From Flammeovirgaceae bacterium (GTDB lineage Bacteria > Bacteroidota > Bacteroidia > Cytophagales > Cyclobacteriaceae): 6,138 nt of DNA. The stretch lies in the NCBI GenBank assembly GCA_947457025.1, contig CANGUI010000122.1:1-6138 (forward strand). Reading direction: 5' to 3'. The position numbers and the translations under genes were made by a program. This document shows positions 1 through 6,138 of the stretch, piece by piece; the stretch's first letter is position 1, and each line of letters begins with the position of its first letter. The notes under the pieces are model-generated. The model saw nothing but the letters and a program-made list of their open reading frames with translations. It was not told the DNA's origin and did no database searches.

Positions 1-1010
1 ATGAAAAGCCCCGCATTGGCATCACGCTGGGAGATCTCAACGGCATAGGCCCGGAAATTGTGATCAAAGCTCTGGCCGACCATCGCCTGCTGAATTTTAT
101 CACGCCGGTTGTCTATGGCTCTACGCGGGTGCTTTCGTACTACCGCAAACTCATGGGGCTCGAAGAATCACATTACAGTCAGGTGAAGACGGCGGGTCAA
201 TTTTTTCCGAAAGTAGTGAATGTGGTGAACTGCTGGGAGGAGGTCATCGAACTGCAACCGGGTAAACCCTCGGTTGTCACGGCCCGAGCAGCCTTGCTTG
301 CCCTGCAACACGCCGTGAAGGATGTTCAAGCCGGTTTGATTGACGGGTTCGTTACGGCACCCATCGACAAAAACACCATCTACAGCGAGCAGTTTCCATA
401 CCGCGGCCACACGGAGTACCTCACTGAAACTTTTCAGGCCACCGAAACTCTGATGCTCATGGTGGGGCCTCAGGTAAAGGTGGGCTTAGTTACTGAACAC
501 TTGCCCATCAGTGAGGTACCTGCCTTTATTACGCGCGACCGGGTAGAGCTTAAAATACGCTTGCTCGAATTATCGCTCAAGAAGGACTTTGGGATTCAAA
601 AACCAAAGATTGCCGTGTTGGGTCTCAACCCACATGCAGGTGATGAAGGGCTGATTGGCGCTGAGGAGAACGAGATCATTCGTCCGGTAATCCATGACCT
701 GAAGGCCAAAGGAAAACTAGTCATGGGTCCGTTCCCTGCGGATGGTTTTTTTGCGGCGGGCCATTACGCCCGGTATGACGGGGTGCTGGCCATGTTCCAC
801 GATCAGGGGCTGGTGCCGTTTAAGCTGCTGTGCTTTGCCAGTGGGGTAAACTTTACGGCTGGCCTGCCGATCGTTCGCACCTCTCCGGATCATGGTACGG
901 CCTATGCCATCGCCGGAAAAAACCAGGCAGACGAGAACTCAATGCGCGAAGCGATTTACCTGGCTCAAACCATTGTTCAGCAACGCATGCTCCAGCCTGC
1001 CTCTTCCTGA
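1..1010 (+). CDS. pdxA: 4-hydroxythreonine-4-phosphate dehydrogenase PdxA (5' partial)
   Basis: PdxA oxidises 4-phosphohydroxy-L-threonine with NAD+ in the cytosol; the product feeds PdxJ to make pyridoxine 5'-phosphate in the DXP-dependent vitamin B6 pathway. The frame is open from base 3 and gives 335 residues up to a TGA stop. The N-terminal signature GDLNGIGPE lies at visible residues 10-18, so only a few codons including the start lie outside the window. A GTG at base 60 is internal to this signature and is not the start. The three metal-binding histidines expected for the family are present: EHLP (H166 in visible numbering, bases 498-500), NPHAG (H211, 633-635) and FHDQG (H266, 798-800). 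The substrate-site GHTE is at H136, and RTSPDHGTA lies near the C-terminus. Length matches the family (E. coli about 329). It appears intact apart from the cut 5' end. A run of eight T follows the stop, but I see no good stem before it. Confidence 0.96.
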   Translation, partial: EKPRIGITLGDLNGIGPEIVIKALADHRLLNFITPVVYGSTRVLSYYRKLMGLEESHYSQVKTAGQFFPKVVNVVNCWEEVIELQPGKPSVVTARAALLALQHAVKDVQAGLIDGFVTAPIDKNTIYSEQFPYRGHTEYLTETFQATETLMLMVGPQVKVGLVTEHLPISEVPAFITRDRVELKIRLLELSLKKDFGIQKPKIAVLGLNPHAGDEGLIGAEENEIIRPVIHDLKAKGKLVMGPFPADGFFAAGHYARYDGVLAMFHDQGLVPFKLLCFASGVNFTAGLPIVRTSPDHGTAYAIAGKNQADENSMREAIYLAQTIVQQRMLQPASS

Positions 1011-1080
1011 GTGCCCGATTTTTTTTCTGGTTTAGTACCCCCGATAGATAATCCCGAATAAACCAACATTCCGTTTTTCT

Positions 1081-1088
1081 TACTTTTG
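1081..1088 (+). promoter_or_regulatory. Bacteroidota -7 box (TAnnTTTG) before the TerB-like gene
   Basis: TACTTTTG matches the Bacteroidota housekeeping -7 consensus TAnnTTTG exactly. It ends three bases before the ATG at 1092. No TTG or TTTG -33 element is visible 17-23 bases upstream. If it is used, transcription would start at or inside the start codon, giving a leaderless or nearly leaderless mRNA. The match is seen directly; promoter activity is inferred. Confidence 0.45.
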
Positions 1089-1091
1089 ATT

Positions 1092-1481
1092 ATGGATATC
1101 GTCACCCGAAAGCAATTGAATATTCTCATCCAGTTGGCGGATGTTGATCGAAACTTTTCGAATACCGAACGCGACATGATCTTTCAAATCGCCCGCGAGC
1201 GGAATTTTCCGACCGAGCAGGTCGAGGATCTCATTCGATCGCCCGAGCCAATAGAATCGCTGGGTGCTCTCTCCCTCAATACGAAGTTTGACTACCTGAT
1301 GACCTGCATACGCCTGGTTTTTGCCGACCAAAAGGTTTTTGAGCGGGAATTGGTGTTCTGTAAGAGTATCGCCATTAAATTGGGTTTCCGGAAAGATGTG
1401 GTAGAATTCCTCGTTGAGAATCTCACGCGAATGCCCGAAAATCAGCTAAAAGAGCAGGTTTTTGCGGTATATTTTGTGTAA
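1092..1481 (+). CDS. TerB-like helical domain protein, function unknown
   Basis: This is a small soluble protein of 129 residues with no signal peptide or membrane segment. ATG at 1092 is preferred over an in-frame TTG two codons earlier, since ATG starts dominate in this phylum. The sequence reads as two similar helical halves. LADVDRNFSNTERDMIFQIA (about 15-34) and the segment beginning LVFADQKVFERE (about 75-98) both show the pattern of an Asp-containing turn, an acidic Glu-Arg helix start and a helix ending in a basic or Gly-Phe turn. This resembles the TerB / DjlA N-terminal fold (tellurite resistance and co-chaperone proteins), where acidic residues can bind metal. A tellurite role cannot be concluded from this alone. 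The gene stands between pdxA and the yceD-rpmF pair, with gaps of 81 and 76 bases, so it may be its own transcription unit. The family call is moderately sure; the function is unknown. Confidence 0.72.
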   Translation: MDIVTRKQLNILIQLADVDRNFSNTERDMIFQIARERNFPTEQVEDLIRSPEPIESLGALSLNTKFDYLMTCIRLVFADQKVFERELVFCKSIAIKLGFRKDVVEFLVENLTRMPENQLKEQVFAVYFV

Positions 1482-1527
1482 CCCGGCAAAAATGGCCGCT
1501 GGAGGCTGAAATTACAAGATTTACTGG

Positions 1528-1535
1528 TAGATTTG
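1528..1535 (+). promoter_or_regulatory. Bacteroidota -7 box (TAnnTTTG) before yceD-rpmF
   Basis: TAGATTTG is an exact TAnnTTTG match placed 22 bases before the GTG start at 1558, which would give a short leader of roughly 15-20 bases. A -33 TTG is not visible at the usual distance. It is the likeliest promoter for the YceD-L32 pair, inferred from position and motif only. Confidence 0.45.
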
Positions 1536-1557
1536 CCGCCTGTTTTCAAAAACCCTG

Positions 1558-2076
1558 GTGGTGAACGACTTTACTATCAACATCGTAGGCTTATCCGACA
1601 AAAAGCACCACTACCGCTTTGTGTTGGGCGATTCTTTTTTCGAATCGCATGGACGGCAGATTATCGAAACCGGAAAGTTTAATGTTGATCTGGAGCTTGA
1701 TAAACATGCTACGTTTATCTCCAGCCATTTTAAGATTACCGGCCACGCGCATCTGACTTGCGATCGTACGCTGGAGCCGTTCGAGCAGTCTCTTTCGGTT
1801 GATCGGAAAATCATTTTCAAATACGGCGATGAAAACAAGGAAGTAAGTGAGGACATTGTAGTTATTGCCCGCGACACAGACCAACTGGATGTTGGGCAGT
1901 ACCTCTACGAATTTGTGTGTTTGGAAATTCCCATAAAAAAAATACATCCCCGCTTCAGGAAGTCCGAAGAAACGGCCGGCGAAGGGGCCCTCGTCTACTC
2001 GTCAGCTCCGCCCGATCGTCATGATGACGATCTGGTGATTGATCCGCGTTGGGAAAAACTAAAATCGTTAACTTAA
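1558..2076 (+). CDS. yceD: YceD / DUF177 family protein (23S rRNA accumulation protein)
   Basis: This is a cytosolic protein of 172 residues from a family that nearly always sits directly before rpmF and is linked to 23S rRNA and large-subunit accumulation. Family hallmarks are visible. The block [12 protein letters not shown] is at residues 68-79, a second conserved cysteine is at 121 in [10 protein letters not shown], a Pro-containing turn follows (IHPRF), and the C-terminal tail is [10 protein letters not shown] at 162-171. The length is normal for the Bacteroidota form. The start is uncertain: the frame has no ATG upstream before the TAG at 1528-1530, and two GTG codons stand in tandem at 1558 and 1561. 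Either would give the expected N-terminus (DFTINIVGL, like the family's usual beginning). The stop is 13 bases before rpmF, so the two are surely cotranscribed. The family call is firm; the symbol is by homology to E. coli. Confidence 0.88.
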   Translation: MVNDFTINIVGLSDKKHHYRFVLGDSFFESHGRQIIETGKFNVDLELDKHATFISSHFKITGHAHLTCDRTLEPFEQSLSVDRKIIFKYGDENKEVSEDIVVIARDTDQLDVGQYLYEFVCLEIPIKKIHPRFRKSEETAGEGALVYSSAPPDRHDDDLVIDPRWEKLKSLT

Positions 2077-2089
2077 ACAGCAGAAGGTT

Positions 2090-2281
2090 ATGCCAAATCC
2101 AAAACGAAAAACCTCGAAAACCCGCAGAGATAAAAGAAGAACGCACTACAAGGCCGTAGCCAAGCAGTTCATGGTTGATGCGACCACCGGTGAGCATCAT
2201 TTACCACACCGTGCCCACTGGCATGAGGGCAAACTGTACTACCGGGGTAATGTTGTGATGGAGAAAGAAGTATTGGCGTAA
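2090..2281 (+). CDS. rpmF: 50S ribosomal protein L32 (zinc-free form)
   Basis: This is a 63-residue component of the large ribosomal subunit. The N-terminus [21 protein letters not shown] is the L32 signature: a basic, extended tail that contacts 23S rRNA. The zinc ribbon's four cysteines, present in the C+ form, are all absent. The corresponding region reads [22 protein letters not shown], with several histidines, so this is a C- L32. The ATG at 2090 follows the YceD stop by 13 bases without a strong Shine-Dalgarno sequence, though a short GAAGG lies just upstream. Length is typical of the phylum (about 60-65). Downstream, a strong terminator-like hairpin closes the unit. The call is very sure. 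Confidence 0.97.
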   Translation: MPNPKRKTSKTRRDKRRTHYKAVAKQFMVDATTGEHHLPHRAHWHEGKLYYRGNVVMEKEVLA

Positions 2282-2292
2282 GGGCATGTGCG

Positions 2293-2307
2293 CTATTGCG
2301 TCAATAG
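2293..2307. repeat. Short perfect inverted repeat after rpmF
   Basis: CTATTG and CAATAG form a perfect 6-bp inverted repeat with a 3-base CGT centre, beginning 12 bases after the rpmF stop. It could be a small hairpin in the rpmF 3' end or a protein-binding site. It has no T-run and is too weak to terminate on its own. The symmetry is seen; any role is inferred. Confidence 0.35.
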
Positions 2308-2377
2308 TAACAGAACGAAATAAGGAGCGGTCGAACGCGTTGCGCCAGAGCGCGAGTGGCTGAATGAAATTTTGTAT

Positions 2378-2424
2378 GCCGGCGGGCGGTTGTTGTTGCA
2401 GCCGCCCGCCCGCTTTATTTTCCT
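2378..2424 (+). terminator. Intrinsic terminator between rpmF and fabH
   Basis: The perfect 9-bp arms GGCGGGCGG (2381-2389) and CCGCCCGCC (2402-2410) enclose a 12-base spacer that can pair further by T-A, G-C and wobble pairs to a tetraloop. Two more pairs lie outside a C-C mismatch. The right arm runs into the T-rich tail CTTTATTTTCCT. This is a classic Rho-independent terminator in shape and would end the yceD-rpmF transcript. The fabH start codon follows the tail by about 12 bases, so an attenuator or leaky terminator is also possible. Confidence 0.8.
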
Positions 2425-2435
2425 AACCTAACTAA

Positions 2436-3437
2436 ATGAGTAAAATCAGGGCGGCAATTACAGGTGTGGGTGGATATGTACCCGACTATGTGTTGACCAA
2501 TAAAGAACTGGAAACGATGGTCGATACGACGGATGAGTGGATCACCACTCGTACCGGAGTAAAGGAACGCCGCATCCTCAAGGGAGAGAATAAAGGGGTT
2601 TCGGTAATGGCCATTGAAGCGGTAAAACAATTGCTCGACCGAACGGGAACAGATCCTCGCGAAGTCGATTTGATCATTTTTGCAACGGTTACGCCCGACA
2701 TGGTCTTCCCGGCAACGGCGAATGTAGTATCCGCAGCCGTAGGAGCGGTTAATGCATTTGGTTTTGACCTGAGTGCGGCGTGTTCAGGTTTCCTTTACGC
2801 CCTGGTTACAGGTGCGCGCTTCATTGAATCGGGTCAGCATAAGAAAGTGATTGTGATCGGCGCGGACAAGATGTCGTCAATTTTGGATTATACCGATCGT
2901 ACCACGTGCATCATTTTTGGCGATGGCGCGGGCTGTGTGCTGCTCGAACCGACCGCAGAGGAAGTGGGCGTGATGGATGCCATTCTGCGCTCCGATGGCA
3001 CAGGTGAAGCATTTTTGCACATGAAAGCCGGCGGCAGCCGGATACCAGCCTCGCACGAGTCGGTTGATCAACGTTTGCATTTCATTCGCCAGGAAGGCTC
3101 AGCGGTTTTTAAGTTTGCCGTAACGAATATGGCCGAGGTTGCCGCGGAGATCATGGAGCGCAATCACCTCACCGGCCAGGACGTTGCGTGGCTCGCCCCC
3201 CATCAGGCGAACAAGCGCATTATCGATGCCACGGCCAACCGAATGGGGCTAGCCGAAGAGAAGGTGATGATGAACATCGCGAAGTATGGTAACACAACGG
3301 CGGCTACTATTCCGCTGCTCCTGTGGGATTACGAGCAACAGCTTCACAAAGGGGACATTATTATCCTCGCAGCCTTCGGTGGTGGCTTTACCTGGGGATC
3401 GGTTTATGTGAAGTGGGCGTATAATCCCAAACCATGA
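2436..3437 (+). CDS. fabH: 3-oxoacyl-ACP synthase III (KAS III, FabH)
   Basis: FabH starts fatty acid synthesis by condensing an acyl-CoA primer (acetyl-CoA, or branched primers in many Bacteroidota) with malonyl-ACP in the cytosol. The protein has 333 residues, a normal length with a thiolase fold. The catalytic triad is complete: Cys116 in SAACSGFLY, His256 in APHQANKRI and Asn286 in [10 protein letters not shown]. The glycine-rich [10 protein letters not shown] near the C-terminus matches the family's end. The N-terminal [16 protein letters not shown] motif (31-46) is also typical and lies in the CoA-binding region. The ATG at 2436 gives the usual family start; no Shine-Dalgarno sequence is visible. 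The gene follows the rpmF terminator by only about 12 bases. In E. coli and many relatives plsX precedes fabH, but it is absent here. accB and accC downstream supply the malonyl-CoA precursor. Confidence 0.97.
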   Translation: MSKIRAAITGVGGYVPDYVLTNKELETMVDTTDEWITTRTGVKERRILKGENKGVSVMAIEAVKQLLDRTGTDPREVDLIIFATVTPDMVFPATANVVSAAVGAVNAFGFDLSAACSGFLYALVTGARFIESGQHKKVIVIGADKMSSILDYTDRTTCIIFGDGAGCVLLEPTAEEVGVMDAILRSDGTGEAFLHMKAGGSRIPASHESVDQRLHFIRQEGSAVFKFAVTNMAEVAAEIMERNHLTGQDVAWLAPHQANKRIIDATANRMGLAEEKVMMNIAKYGNTTAATIPLLLWDYEQQLHKGDIIILAAFGGGFTWGSVYVKWAYNPKP

Positions 3438-3517
3438 TGCCGTTGAGACGAAACAGTATGTACACGGCCCCGCCCGTGCATGCAATAAACAGTAAAACTT
3501 CTGGATCATTAATTCAT

Positions 3518-3525
3518 TGAATTTG
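3518..3525 (+). promoter_or_regulatory. Possible -7 box directly before efp
   Basis: TGAATTTG differs from TAnnTTTG at one position and ends one base before the efp ATG. The layout resembles the box before the TerB-like gene, which would make the efp message leaderless. No -33 element is visible. It is weak, because an AT-rich leader could give this by chance; efp may instead be read through from fabH. Confidence 0.22.
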
Positions 3526-3526
3526 T

Positions 3527-4093
3527 ATGGCAACCATCTCAGACTTAAGCAAGGGAAATTATATGCGCTACAACGGTGAGGTGGTGCAAGTAGAAGAATT
3601 ACAACACCGTACACCCGGAAATCTCCGGGCATTCTATCAGGTAAAGATGCGCAGTGTACGTACGGGTAAGATCATCGAAAATAGGTTTCGGCCCGGAGAT
3701 GAAGCGGAAATCCTCCGGGTGGAAACGAAAGAGTACCAGTACCTGTATGCCGATGGCGAAAGCCTGGTGGTGATGGATAACGAAACGTTCGAGCAGGTCT
3801 ACATCGACAAGGTGTTACTGGGCGAATCCGTTAATTTCATCAAAGAAGGAGTTACCCTGCTGATCGCTTTCGAAAACGGTACGAATCCGATAACGGCAGA
3901 AGCGCCTCAGCATGTCATCTTTGAAGTCACCTATACAGAGCCTGGCGTGCAGGGAGACACTGCCACCCGAACCCTGAAGCCGGCTACCATTGAAACCGGT
4001 GCCGAGGTGCGTGTGCCGCTGTTTATCAACACCGGAGATCGAATCAAAATCAAGACGGCAACTGGCGAATATGTTGAACGTGTGAAAGAATAA
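3527..4093 (+). CDS. efp: Translation elongation factor P with asparagine at the tip
   Basis: EF-P binds between the P and E sites of the ribosome and relieves stalling at consecutive prolines. The protein has 188 residues, the full family length. It has a KOW-like N-terminal domain (about 3-62), a central OB domain (about 66-125, containing [10 protein letters not shown] and the FMN-like [10 protein letters not shown]) and a C-terminal OB domain. The last carries the family signature [16 protein letters not shown] (151-166) and ends GEYVERVK. The loop that reaches the peptidyl-transferase centre reads [10 protein letters not shown] (27-36). The residue aligned with E. coli Lys34 is therefore Asn32, so the known lysine modifications and the arginine rhamnosylation cannot occur at that position; Arg34 lies two residues on. 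The ATG at 3527 gives the usual MATxxDL start. accB begins one base after the stop, implying cotranscription and probably coupled translation. Confidence 0.96.
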   Translation: MATISDLSKGNYMRYNGEVVQVEELQHRTPGNLRAFYQVKMRSVRTGKIIENRFRPGDEAEILRVETKEYQYLYADGESLVVMDNETFEQVYIDKVLLGESVNFIKEGVTLLIAFENGTNPITAEAPQHVIFEVTYTEPGVQGDTATRTLKPATIETGAEVRVPLFINTGDRIKIKTATGEYVERVKE

Positions 4094-4094
4094 T

Positions 4095-4643
4095 ATGGCG
4101 AAGAAAGTTACTAAAAGCGGCACGACCGATTCCAAACCTTCAAACCAAACGGAAATGAAAACATCCGAAATCCGAGATTTGATTGACTTCATCGCCCAAT
4201 CGGGGCTGAACGAAGTCAACGTTGAAACCAAAGAATTGAAGCTGCACGTCAAGCGCGAGCCAGACCAAAAAGTGATGAAGGCACAAGCTCCGTTGGTGGC
4301 CACGCTACCTCCTGCTCCGGTGGTGGCTGCCCCGCCTCCGATGCCAAGTGCAGCGGCAGCTCCTCCGCCGAAACCGGAGAAACCAGCGGCCGAGAGCCGG
4401 AAAACCGTGGAGATAAAATCTCCTATGATCGGTACCTTTTACCGCTCGTCCAACCCCGACTCACCTCCTTTTGTGTCGGTAGGGGATACCGTAACAAAAG
4501 GCCATACGGTGTGCATCATTGAGGCCATGAAACTGTTCAACGAAATTGAATCGGAGGTTTCGGGTACAATCGTGAAAGTGATGGTGGAAAATGCTTCTCC
4601 CGTAGAGTACGATCAGGTTTTGTTTGTAGTAGAACCCGATTAG
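4095..4643 (+). CDS. accB: Biotin carboxyl carrier protein of acetyl-CoA carboxylase (AccB)
   Basis: AccB carries the biotin that AccC carboxylates and that AccA/AccD use to make malonyl-CoA. It has 182 residues. An N-terminal region ([29 protein letters not shown], about 27-55) is typical of the family. A flexible Ala-Pro linker (about 63-100) follows, with PPP at 80-82 and 90-92. The biotinyl domain (about 104-182) has [10 protein letters not shown], with biotin on Lys146 and the upstream SPMIGTFYR. The start at 4095 lies one base after the efp stop and adds a Lys/Ser/Thr-rich stretch of 20 residues. A second in-frame ATG at 4155 (Met21, [12 protein letters not shown]) corresponds better to the usual family start, so the true protein may be 162 residues. 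The accC partner follows after 86 bases. Confidence 0.95.
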   Translation: MAKKVTKSGTTDSKPSNQTEMKTSEIRDLIDFIAQSGLNEVNVETKELKLHVKREPDQKVMKAQAPLVATLPPAPVVAAPPPMPSAAAAPPPKPEKPAAESRKTVEIKSPMIGTFYRSSNPDSPPFVSVGDTVTKGHTVCIIEAMKLFNEIESEVSGTIVKVMVENASPVEYDQVLFVVEPD

Positions 4644-4678
4644 TGCACCGTGGCGGCTGCTGATGAATGCCGGTGTAC
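4643..4678. repeat. Imperfect inverted repeat between accB and accC
   Basis: GTGCACCG (4643-4650) pairs with CGGTGTAC (4671-4678) over eight positions with one G-T wobble. An alternative fold adds GGC-GCC inside a small bulge. The left arm starts on the last base of the accB stop codon. No T-run follows, so it is not an intrinsic terminator. It could stabilise the accB mRNA end or set the AccB to AccC ratio. The pairing is seen directly; the role is inferred. Confidence 0.4.
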
Positions 4679-4729
4679 ATGCACATGCTGACACTGGTGA
4701 TGCGTTAAAAATATTTTGCCCGAACATCT

Positions 4730-6079
4730 ATGTTTAAAAAGGTTTTGATTGCTAACCGGGGTGAGATCGCGCTGCGCGTGATCCGCACGTGCAAGGAAAT
4801 GGACATTAATACCGTGGCTGTCTATTCTACTGCTGACCGCGAGAGTTTACATGTACGCTTTGCCGATGAAGCCGTTTGTATCGGAGATGCGCCCAGCAAG
4901 GATTCTTATCTGAATATTCCGCGTATCATTTCTGCGGCGGAAATCACCAACGCAGATGCGATTCATCCCGGCTACGGATTTTTGTCCGAGCGGGCTGAGT
5001 TCTCTGCCGTGTGCCATGAATATGGCATCAAATTCATCGGGCCTACCCCCGAGATGATTAATGCCATGGGCGATAAATCCACCGCTAAAGATACGATGAA
5101 GAAAGCCGGCGTGCCCACCATTCCCGGGTCGGACGGATTGCTGGCTACGATGGAAGACGGGATCCACATTGCCAGAGAAATCCGGTATCCGGTGATCATC
5201 AAAGCAACAGCGGGGGGCGGCGGTAAGGGCATGCGGATAATCAATGATGAAAGCGAATTTAAAAAAGCCTGGGATGATGCGCGCAGAGAAGCCGGGGCCG
5301 CTTTTGGAAATGACGGGCTGTATCTGGAGAAATTCGTTGAGGAACCGCGCCATATTGAAATTCAGATTGTGGGTGATCAGTATGGAAAAGTCTGTCACTT
5401 GTCTGAGCGTGATTGTTCCATCCAGCGCAGACACCAGAAATTATTGGAAGAAACCCCCTCGCCTATTGTAAGCCAGGAACTACGCGAACGTATGGGCGAA
5501 GCCGCCATCAAAGGAGCCAAAGCCATAAACTATGAAGGGGCCGGCACAATTGAGTTTCTGGTGGACAAGCACGGAGACTTCTACTTCATGGAGATGAATA
5601 CACGCATTCAGGTAGAGCACCCGATCACCGAGGAGGTTACCGATTACGATCTGATTAAAGAACAAATCAAGGTGGCAGCCGGCGTGCCCATTTCCGGTAG
5701 AAATTATTATCCGAACCTTTTTGCGATGGAGTGCCGCATCAATGCCGAGGATCCGGCGAATGGCTTTCGGCCGTCACCGGGCCGCATCGTTAACCTGCAT
5801 CTACCCGGTGGGCATGGTGTTCGGGTGGACAGCCATGTGTACACCGGCTACACGATTCCCCCGAATTACGATTCGATGATTGCAAAACTGATTGTCAGCG
5901 GGCAATCGCGCGAAGAGGTAATTACGCGCATGAAGCGGGCGCTCAGCGAGTTTGTTATCGAAGGCATCAAGACGACCATCCCTTTTCATCTTGCGTTAAT
6001 GGATAACCCTACATTTCGGTCGGGCAAATACTCCACCAAATTTCTCGAAACTTCCTTCGATTTTTCTACGATCAAGTAA
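4730..6079 (+). CDS. accC: Acetyl-CoA carboxylase biotin carboxylase subunit (AccC)
   Basis: AccC uses ATP and bicarbonate to carboxylate biotin on AccB, the first half-reaction of malonyl-CoA synthesis. The 449 residues match the family (E. coli 449). An N-terminal domain (about 1-112) begins [18 protein letters not shown]. An ATP-grasp domain (about 115-325) has Lys116 in MGDKSTAK, Lys158, the glycine-rich lid AGGGGKGMR (161-169) and HIEIQIVGD (about 208-216). The catalytic segment [12 protein letters not shown] gives Glu288, Asn290, Arg292 and Glu296 at the same numbers as E. coli, with the metal ligand Glu275 in GTIEFLVD. The C-terminal biotin carboxylase domain follows, with [11 protein letters not shown] and a [10 protein letters not shown] motif. 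The protein ends directly after it, so this is the stand-alone subunit rather than a fused acyl-CoA or pyruvate carboxylase. The ATG at 4730 follows accB by 86 bases, and no strong Shine-Dalgarno sequence is visible. Confidence 0.97.
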   Translation: MFKKVLIANRGEIALRVIRTCKEMDINTVAVYSTADRESLHVRFADEAVCIGDAPSKDSYLNIPRIISAAEITNADAIHPGYGFLSERAEFSAVCHEYGIKFIGPTPEMINAMGDKSTAKDTMKKAGVPTIPGSDGLLATMEDGIHIAREIRYPVIIKATAGGGGKGMRIINDESEFKKAWDDARREAGAAFGNDGLYLEKFVEEPRHIEIQIVGDQYGKVCHLSERDCSIQRRHQKLLEETPSPIVSQELRERMGEAAIKGAKAINYEGAGTIEFLVDKHGDFYFMEMNTRIQVEHPITEEVTDYDLIKEQIKVAAGVPISGRNYYPNLFAMECRINAEDPANGFRPSPGRIVNLHLPGGHGVRVDSHVYTGYTIPPNYDSMIAKLIVSGQSREEVITRMKRALSEFVIEGIKTTIPFHLALMDNPTFRSGKYSTKFLETSFDFSTIK

Positions 6080-6084
6080 GGCGC

Positions 6085-6124
6085 TGAACAACACAGCCGG
6101 GTTATTGCCCAGCCTTGCTGTTCA
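6085..6124. repeat. Weak inverted repeat after accC
   Basis: TGAACA (6085-6090) and TGTTCA (6119-6124) are perfectly complementary, and a small GGG/CCC stem (6099-6101 with 6108-6110) can nest between them. It begins six bases after the accC stop. There is no T-run before the window ends, so termination cannot be claimed. The remaining bases to 6138 show no gene. Confidence 0.25.
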
Positions 6125-6138
6125 CCTGCTTACGGATA

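Noticed and set aside
1..48. ATG at base 1 as a gene start
   Set aside because: Its frame hits a TAG after 15 codons and is not the PdxA frame, which is open from base 3.
1011..1026. Terminator after pdxA with a run of eight T
   Set aside because: The T-run at 1019-1026 is real, but I could not find a convincing GC stem directly before it, only 3-4 bp pairings.
1484..1498. Hairpin after the TerB-like gene (CGGC / GCCG)
   Set aside because: The stem is only 4 bp with a 7-base loop and no T tail, which is expected by chance.
1591..1947. Open frame of 118 codons on the - strand
   Set aside because: It is antisense to the YceD gene, which has clear family motifs.
3463..3478. Hairpin after fabH (CACGG / CCGTG)
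   Set aside because: The stem is only 5 bp with no T-run after it, so it is too weak to call a terminator.
3815..4303. Open frame of 162 codons on the - strand
   Set aside because: It overlaps efp and accB antisense, with no recognisable domain and no separate promoter or start context.
4847..5434. Long open frame of 195 codons on the - strand
   Set aside because: It lies wholly inside accC, whose catalytic residues are intact; its translation resembles no family and is a shadow of the coding strand.
1..6138. CRISPR, IS element, tRNA, phage or defence system
   Set aside because: I saw no direct repeat array, transposase motif, tRNA-like fold or attachment site. All eight genes are core functions in a conserved order.

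Overview
The window is a chromosomal housekeeping segment from a member of the Bacteroidota, most likely a Cytophagales-type lineage. The lineage rests on four things: the gene order (pdxA, TerB-like, YceD/DUF177, rpmF, fabH, efp, accB, accC); protein sequences that read like that phylum, such as the L32 with its YYRG tail; near absence of Shine-Dalgarno sequences before the starts; and TAnnTTTG-type -7 promoter boxes close to start codons. Base composition looks roughly balanced by eye. All eight genes are on the + strand, and no stretch over 300 bases lacks a gene.

Layout. The window opens inside pdxA (vitamin B6 synthesis), which lacks only its first few codons. After an 81-base gap comes a small TerB-like all-helical protein of unknown role, with a perfect TAnnTTTG box three bases before its ATG. 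Next is a YceD/DUF177 protein with a GTG start and its own TAnnTTTG box, followed 13 bases later by rpmF (ribosomal protein L32, zinc-free form). The 154-base gap after rpmF holds a small perfect inverted repeat and a strong GC-rich hairpin with a T-rich tail, read as an intrinsic terminator. It ends only about 12 bases before fabH. Then follow fabH (start of fatty acid synthesis), efp (elongation factor P), accB only one base after efp, and accC after an 86-base gap containing an imperfect hairpin. The last 59 bases hold no recognisable gene.

How the genes fit together. AccB and AccC form the biotin carrier and biotin carboxylase half of acetyl-CoA carboxylase, which leads to malonyl-CoA. 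FabH condenses acetyl-CoA or a branched primer with malonyl-ACP to start acyl chains. The yceD-rpmF-fabH linkage is also known from E. coli, where plsX sits between rpmF and fabH; here plsX is absent. EF-P helps ribosomes through polyproline stretches, and the AccB encoded directly after it carries two PPP motifs in its linker.

I do not see a new defence, mobile or biosynthetic system. The points most worth a second look are the EF-P whose tip residue is asparagine rather than lysine or arginine, its pairing with a PPP-containing AccB, the missing plsX, the terminator placed almost on top of the fabH start, and the apparently leaderless TerB-like gene.
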